DNA of 9,376 nt from an uncultured Bacteroidia bacterium. GTDB lineage: Bacteria > Bacteroidota > Bacteroidia > Bacteroidales > UBA932. Below, piece by piece: positions 6,010 through 9,376 of this stretch; within the stretch, counting starts at the first letter, position 1, and every line of letters starts with the position of its first letter. Position numbers and translations under genes: made by a program. The stretch covers positions 1 through 9,376 of the forward strand of contig CACYEB010000042.1 in the NCBI GenBank assembly GCA_902773305.1, in the 5' to 3' direction. The notes under the pieces are model-generated. The model did not search any database. It was not told the origin of the DNA and was given only the letters and a program-made list of their open reading frames with translations.

Positions 6010-6627
6010 ATGATTGAATACGACCGGTATCTTTTTCTATTGATAAACGGAGCCTGGCACCCCTTTATTGACCCGGTGATGGAATTTTTCTCTGCCATTG
6101 CGGTTTGGATTCCACTTTACCTGGCCCTGGCGGCCGCGGCGTTTTTCCGCAAATGTTATGCCACCGGCTGCGGCGGCTATGCCCTCACAAAGACGATAGC
6201 ACCCGGGAAATTCTGGCTGGCGGGCATCGCTGCCCTTGGCGTGTGCCTTGTGGGCTATCTGGCCTGCGACTGGGGCAGCAACCTGGTTAAGGAACTGGTG
6301 GCGAGGCCGCGGCCAGGTTATGACCCCTTGACGGCGGAGGGACATTTTCCAACAGGTCGCGGCACTTCATACGGCTTTTTCTCTGCCCACGCGGCAAATA
6401 CATTCTGCTACGCGATATTGATATCCTCCGTGCTTGGGCGCAGGTGGCTCAGGATAATCCTGGTTGTCTGGGCGACCGTGGTTTCTTACAGCCGTATTTA
6501 TCTGGGATATCACTTCCCACTGGATGTGGCGGTTGGAACGATTTACGGTATATGTGTAGCAATTTTGCTCATTAAGCCATATAAATTTGTGATTGATAGA
6601 ATTGCAGAAAAGTATCCAGCCCGATGA
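6010..6627 (+). CDS. PAP2-superfamily integral membrane phosphatase
   Basis: 205 residues. The three PAP2 (type 2 phosphatidic acid phosphatase) motifs are in order. Motif 1 is K94-E-L-V-A-R-P-R101-P (K-x6-RP). Motif 2 is FFSAH with His127, in place of the usual PSGH. Motif 3 is S161-R162-x5-H168-x3-D172 in SRIYLGYHFPLD. In this family His127 is the acid/base residue, His168 the nucleophile that forms the phosphoenzyme, and the Lys/Arg residues hold the phosphate. Hydrophobic segments near 27-46, 68-87, 128-142, 146-160 and 172-188 indicate five or six membrane passes, with the active site on the periplasmic face. Likely substrates are lipid phosphates such as undecaprenyl diphosphate, phosphatidylglycerol phosphate or lipid A phosphates; the sequence does not decide. 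The start MIEYDRYLFLLING is the usual beginning of small PAP2 proteins; a longer open frame reaching back to 5794 would be antisense to the receptor gene and is not used. The stop TGA overlaps the addB start by 4 bases. Confidence 0.93.
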   Translation: MIEYDRYLFLLINGAWHPFIDPVMEFFSAIAVWIPLYLALAAAAFFRKCYATGCGGYALTKTIAPGKFWLAGIAALGVCLVGYLACDWGSNLVKELVARPRPGYDPLTAEGHFPTGRGTSYGFFSAHAANTFCYAILISSVLGRRWLRIILVVWATVVSYSRIYLGYHFPLDVAVGTIYGICVAILLIKPYKFVIDRIAEKYPAR

Positions 6628-9376
6628 CGGACAACAGTTTTTTATACCAGATTGCCAAGGCTTATACGCATCAGGACGATGTCCCGCTGCGGCGTTGCCT
6701 GTTTGTCTTCCCCAGCCGCCGTTCGTCGCTGTTTTTCCAGAAATATCTGGGGCAGTGCAACGATGTCCCGGTACTCTCGCCGGACATCATTACGATAGGC
6801 GATTTGTTTGCCAGGCTGAGCCCTTACGGCCGCGGAGACAAGATACAGTTGATGTACATCCTTTGGCAGGCGTATGCAAAGGTGTGCGAGGCGCACGGGC
6901 GCGAGTGGGAGGGTTTTGACAGTTTCGTTTCGCTGGGCGAAGCCGTCATCGCAGATTTCAGCGATGTGGACAAATATATGGCAGATGCGTCCAAACTCTT
7001 TGCTCACATCAGGGATCTTCGGGAACTGGATTCCGGCTACGAGTTTCTTGACGAAGAGCAGAAAAAGGCGTTGAAGCAGTTCTGGGGGGTGATTGCCGAC
7101 GCCAAGGGCACGGAACAGAAAAGTAAGTTCCTGGGGATGTGGGAGATTCTGTTTGAATTGTATACATCATTCCGGGAAAGCCTGGCCGGCAGCGGCTTCG
7201 CCTACGAAGGGATGATGCAGCGTGAGGTTGCCGGGCGTATCCTGCAGGGGGAAACCGACGGCATCAAGGATTCCCTGGCAGGCTACGACCGCATCGTGGT
7301 GGTCGGGCAGAATGCCCTTTGCAAATGCGAGACGGTGCTTTACGATTATATCAAGTCGGACTTTGACGGCGACTTCTACTGGGACTTCTACGGCGAATGT
7401 CTCACCGATCCCGCCAACAAGGCCTCTTATTTCATAAGGAATTATAGAGGGCGGTACCTTTCAAGATACAAATTGGAGGCGGAAACCGACGGCCGGCCAG
7501 AGGTTACCGTGGTGGCGGCTTCCAGCGCAGTGGCCCAGGCCAAGGTGGCAGCTTTGCATCTGGCCTCCGCCAAAGAGGATTCCACCGCGGTGGTGCTTCC
7601 CGACGAGAATCTGTTGATGCCGCTGCTGAACTCCATCCCGGAAGAAATAGGGCACGTCAATGTCACTATGGGCTACGGCCTTCACAACAGTGCCACCGCA
7701 TCACTTATGGATATGCTGGCATCGCTTCAACTGAACCGGCGTGCGTCAGGTTTCTACCACAAGGACGTGACGGCGCTGCTGAATCACCCCTTTGTCGTCA
7801 CCGCTTCGCCCGAGAAGTCAGCAGGGCTTAAGAGGGATATCGTGGCGGCAAACGAGATTGTTGTTCCGGCAGAGCGCTTCGCCGGCGACGGGGTACTCTC
7901 CGTGCTGTTCCGTCCCGTTACCGAAACGTGTTGTATCTATGACTGGCAGATGGAGGTGCTGCAGGCACTGGCGCCGTCGCTGCCCGACATCGAGAAGGAG
8001 TTTGCCCACGGATATTACACCGCCGTGAGCCATATGAAAGATCTGGACATCCCGATGCAGATGCGCACATATTTCAAGTTCCTGCGGGAGATTACATCCC
8101 GCATCACGGTGGATTTCAGGGGTGAGCCGCTGAGCGGCCTGCAGGTGATGGGACCGCTGGAAGTGCGTGCCATAGATTTCGAGACGCTTATTATCCTCTC
8201 TGTAAATGAGGGTGTGTTCCCCGCCAGGCAGCAGAGTGACAGTCTGATTCCCTACAATGTCCGCCGCGGATTCGGCCTGCCCACCGCAGAACTTTTCGAC
8301 TCCATCGCCGCCTATCATTTCTACCGCAGCATCTACCGGGCAAAGAAAGTGGTGCTTATCTACGACTCCCGCACCAAGGGAATGCTGAGCGGGGAGGAGA
8401 GCCGCTTTGTGAAACAGCTCAAATATCATTACGGCTATGATATGGAGTTCCAAAGCGTGGATCTGGAGATAAAACCGGTGGAAGGGGTCGCAAGAAGCGT
8501 GGAAAAGACACCGGAGATTCTCGGGCAGCTCCGCAATATCGCTTTTTCTGCCAGCAGTCTCCTCGCCTATATCAACTGCCCGCTCAAGTTCTACTATTCG
8601 CAGGTGGTGGGGCTGGCAGAAGAGGACGAAGTCAGCGAAGATGTGGATGCCGGCCAGTTCGGCAACACATTCCATCACACTATGGAAGATCTTTACGCCT
8701 CTGTCAGGGGGAAGGAGGTTACGGCGGAGTGGCTAAAGGGCATTTTGGCGGACAAATCCCGGATTCCGGCTACGGTTGCCAGGTACTTGAACAAAGAACT
8801 CAAACGGCCCGAAGACAGCGCGCTGTCGCGCCGCAACCAGATCACCGCCAACCTTGTGTCGGAGCTGGTAAAGGCGACTCTCAGGAATGATATCGCGTAT
8901 GCACCGTTCACCTATGTCGGCAGCGAGCTAAGGCTGGAAAAGGAGATCCCGGTGATGATAGAAGACCGGCCCGGGAATGTCCGCCTCAAGGGGTTCATCG
9001 ACCGTCTGGACCGGAAAGATGGCAGGGCTCTGCGTATTTGCGACTACAAGACCGGCGGCGTTGCGGAGGCGACCGGCTATACCTCCGACAAGCAGTTGGA
9101 AAAAGTGTTCAGCGGAGACCTCAAGACATCGTTCCAGTTGCTGGTGTACGCATTGCTTCTTACTCTGTACAATCCTTCTCAGAAGGAGTACGAACTTGCA
9201 GTTTACGACGTCAAAAAGTTGTTTGACTCCTCCGTGGAGTCCAGGCCCTGCCCTGCGGAGACGGTTGACGCCTTTAAGGTTCGTCTTCAGGAGATACTTT
9301 CAGATATATTCAATCCGGACATCCCTTTCAGTGGCGTAGAGGCCGGCAGCGATGCCTGCAAGTATTGTCCGGCAAA
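6624..9376 (+). CDS. addB: AddB-like PD-(D/E)XK nuclease of the AddAB recombination complex (3' end outside window)
   Basis: 917 codons are visible with no stop. The N-terminus (SFLYQIAKAY, then LFVFPSRRSSLFFQKYL at 26-42) matches the Bacteroidota AddB type, which starts at helicase motif Ia and lacks the Walker A loop, so this half should not hydrolyse ATP. Helicase-like landmarks include VVVGQNAL (225-232), WDF (253-255), SVNEGVFP (526-533) and GLPT plus AYHFYR (551 on). The nuclease domain begins about 640. It has GFIDRLD with Asp793, DYKTG with Asp807 and Lys809, and QLLVY (838-842). Cys652 (NCPLKFYY), Cys912 and Cys915 are three of the four ligands expected for the AddB iron-sulfur cluster; the fourth should lie just past the window edge. 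With AddA, it would process double-strand breaks for RecA-dependent repair; AddA is expected downstream but not seen. The start ATG at 6624 overlaps the PAP2 stop (ATGA), indicating co-transcription and probably translational coupling. Alternative: a stand-alone PD-(D/E)XK exonuclease, less likely given the full AddB-like length. Confidence 0.9.
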   Translation, partial: MTDNSFLYQIAKAYTHQDDVPLRRCLFVFPSRRSSLFFQKYLGQCNDVPVLSPDIITIGDLFARLSPYGRGDKIQLMYILWQAYAKVCEAHGREWEGFDSFVSLGEAVIADFSDVDKYMADASKLFAHIRDLRELDSGYEFLDEEQKKALKQFWGVIADAKGTEQKSKFLGMWEILFELYTSFRESLAGSGFAYEGMMQREVAGRILQGETDGIKDSLAGYDRIVVVGQNALCKCETVLYDYIKSDFDGDFYWDFYGECLTDPANKASYFIRNYRGRYLSRYKLEAETDGRPEVTVVAASSAVAQAKVAALHLASAKEDSTAVVLPDENLLMPLLNSIPEEIGHVNVTMGYGLHNSATASLMDMLASLQLNRRASGFYHKDVTALLNHPFVVTASPEKSAGLKRDIVAANEIVVPAERFAGDGVLSVLFRPVTETCCIYDWQMEVLQALAPSLPDIEKEFAHGYYTAVSHMKDLDIPMQMRTYFKFLREITSRITVDFRGEPLSGLQVMGPLEVRAIDFETLIILSVNEGVFPARQQSDSLIPYNVRRGFGLPTAELFDSIAAYHFYRSIYRAKKVVLIYDSRTKGMLSGEESRFVKQLKYHYGYDMEFQSVDLEIKPVEGVARSVEKTPEILGQLRNIAFSASSLLAYINCPLKFYYSQVVGLAEEDEVSEDVDAGQFGNTFHHTMEDLYASVRGKEVTAEWLKGILADKSRIPATVARYLNKELKRPEDSALSRRNQITANLVSELVKATLRNDIAYAPFTYVGSELRLEKEIPVMIEDRPGNVRLKGFIDRLDRKDGRALRICDYKTGGVAEATGYTSDKQLEKVFSGDLKTSFQLLVYALLLTLYNPSQKEYELAVYDVKKLFDSSVESRPCPAETVDAFKVRLQEILSDIFNPDIPFSGVEAGSDACKYCPA

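Noticed and set aside
5961..6098. N-terminal extension of the receptor gene to 6098
   Set aside because: It would place 46 non-signal residues ahead of a standard signal peptide and run through the divergent promoters into PAP2 coding sequence.
7818..8678. 286-codon - strand open frame opposite addB
   Set aside because: The + strand frame encodes conserved AddB motifs through this whole stretch; the antisense translation is His/Leu/Gln-rich without any motif.
1..9376. Defence island, phage, CRISPR or mobile element
   Set aside because: I find no transposase, integrase, repeat array, toxin-antitoxin pair or tRNA. AddB is a chromosomal repair nuclease and the other genes are envelope functions.

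Overview
The window looks like chromosome of a member of the Bacteroidota, probably order Bacteroidales. The sequence shows promoter elements of the Bacteroidota type (TAnnTTTG, with TTTG upstream), almost no Shine-Dalgarno sequences, an OmpA-domain protein with a Lys-rich coiled N-terminus, a TonB-type receptor with a carboxypeptidase-like regulatory domain and the typical ISNDD tail, and a Walker-less AddB-type nuclease. Base composition in the rows I counted outside one exception is about 60-68% GC, so a fairly GC-rich member is likely. I do not name a genus.

Layout. (1) 1-105, + strand: probable last 34 codons of a gene entering from the left, overlapping the end of the next gene tail to tail. 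(2) 78-2402, - strand: a two-gene operon. Its first gene (1104-2402) encodes an exported OmpA-family protein with a concanavalin-like central domain. Three bases later comes an exported protein of unknown function (78-1100). (3) 2403-2487: divergent intergenic region with two back-to-back -7 boxes forming a perfect inverted repeat. (4) 2488-3525, + strand: a lipoprotein serine hydrolase of the class C beta-lactamase fold. (5) 3531-5960, - strand: a TonB-dependent-receptor-like outer membrane protein, ending 5 bases from the hydrolase gene. (6) 5961-6009: a second very short divergent promoter region with the same back-to-back -7 geometry as the first. (7) 6010-9376, + strand: a PAP2-family membrane phosphatase overlapping by 4 bases (ATGA) the start of a large AddB-like gene, which runs off the right edge with 917 codons visible.

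How the genes fit together. Five of the six main genes encode envelope or exported proteins: peptidoglycan-anchored OmpA, an unknown exported partner, a lipoprotein hydrolase, an outer membrane receptor and a membrane phosphatase. AddB is a cytoplasmic DNA repair/recombination nuclease. The only supported transcription units are the OmpA/unknown pair and the PAP2/addB pair. The rest is a set of divergent and convergent single genes packed with very little intergenic DNA. I see no RNA gene, CRISPR array, insertion sequence, attachment site or phage gene. No stretch over 300 bases lacks a gene.

The most unusual things I found are regulatory and evolutionary rather than a new defence or metabolic system: the repeated 19-bp symmetrical promoter core, the predicted leaderless PAP2-addB message, and the sharp drop in GC limited to the central domain of the OmpA-family gene.
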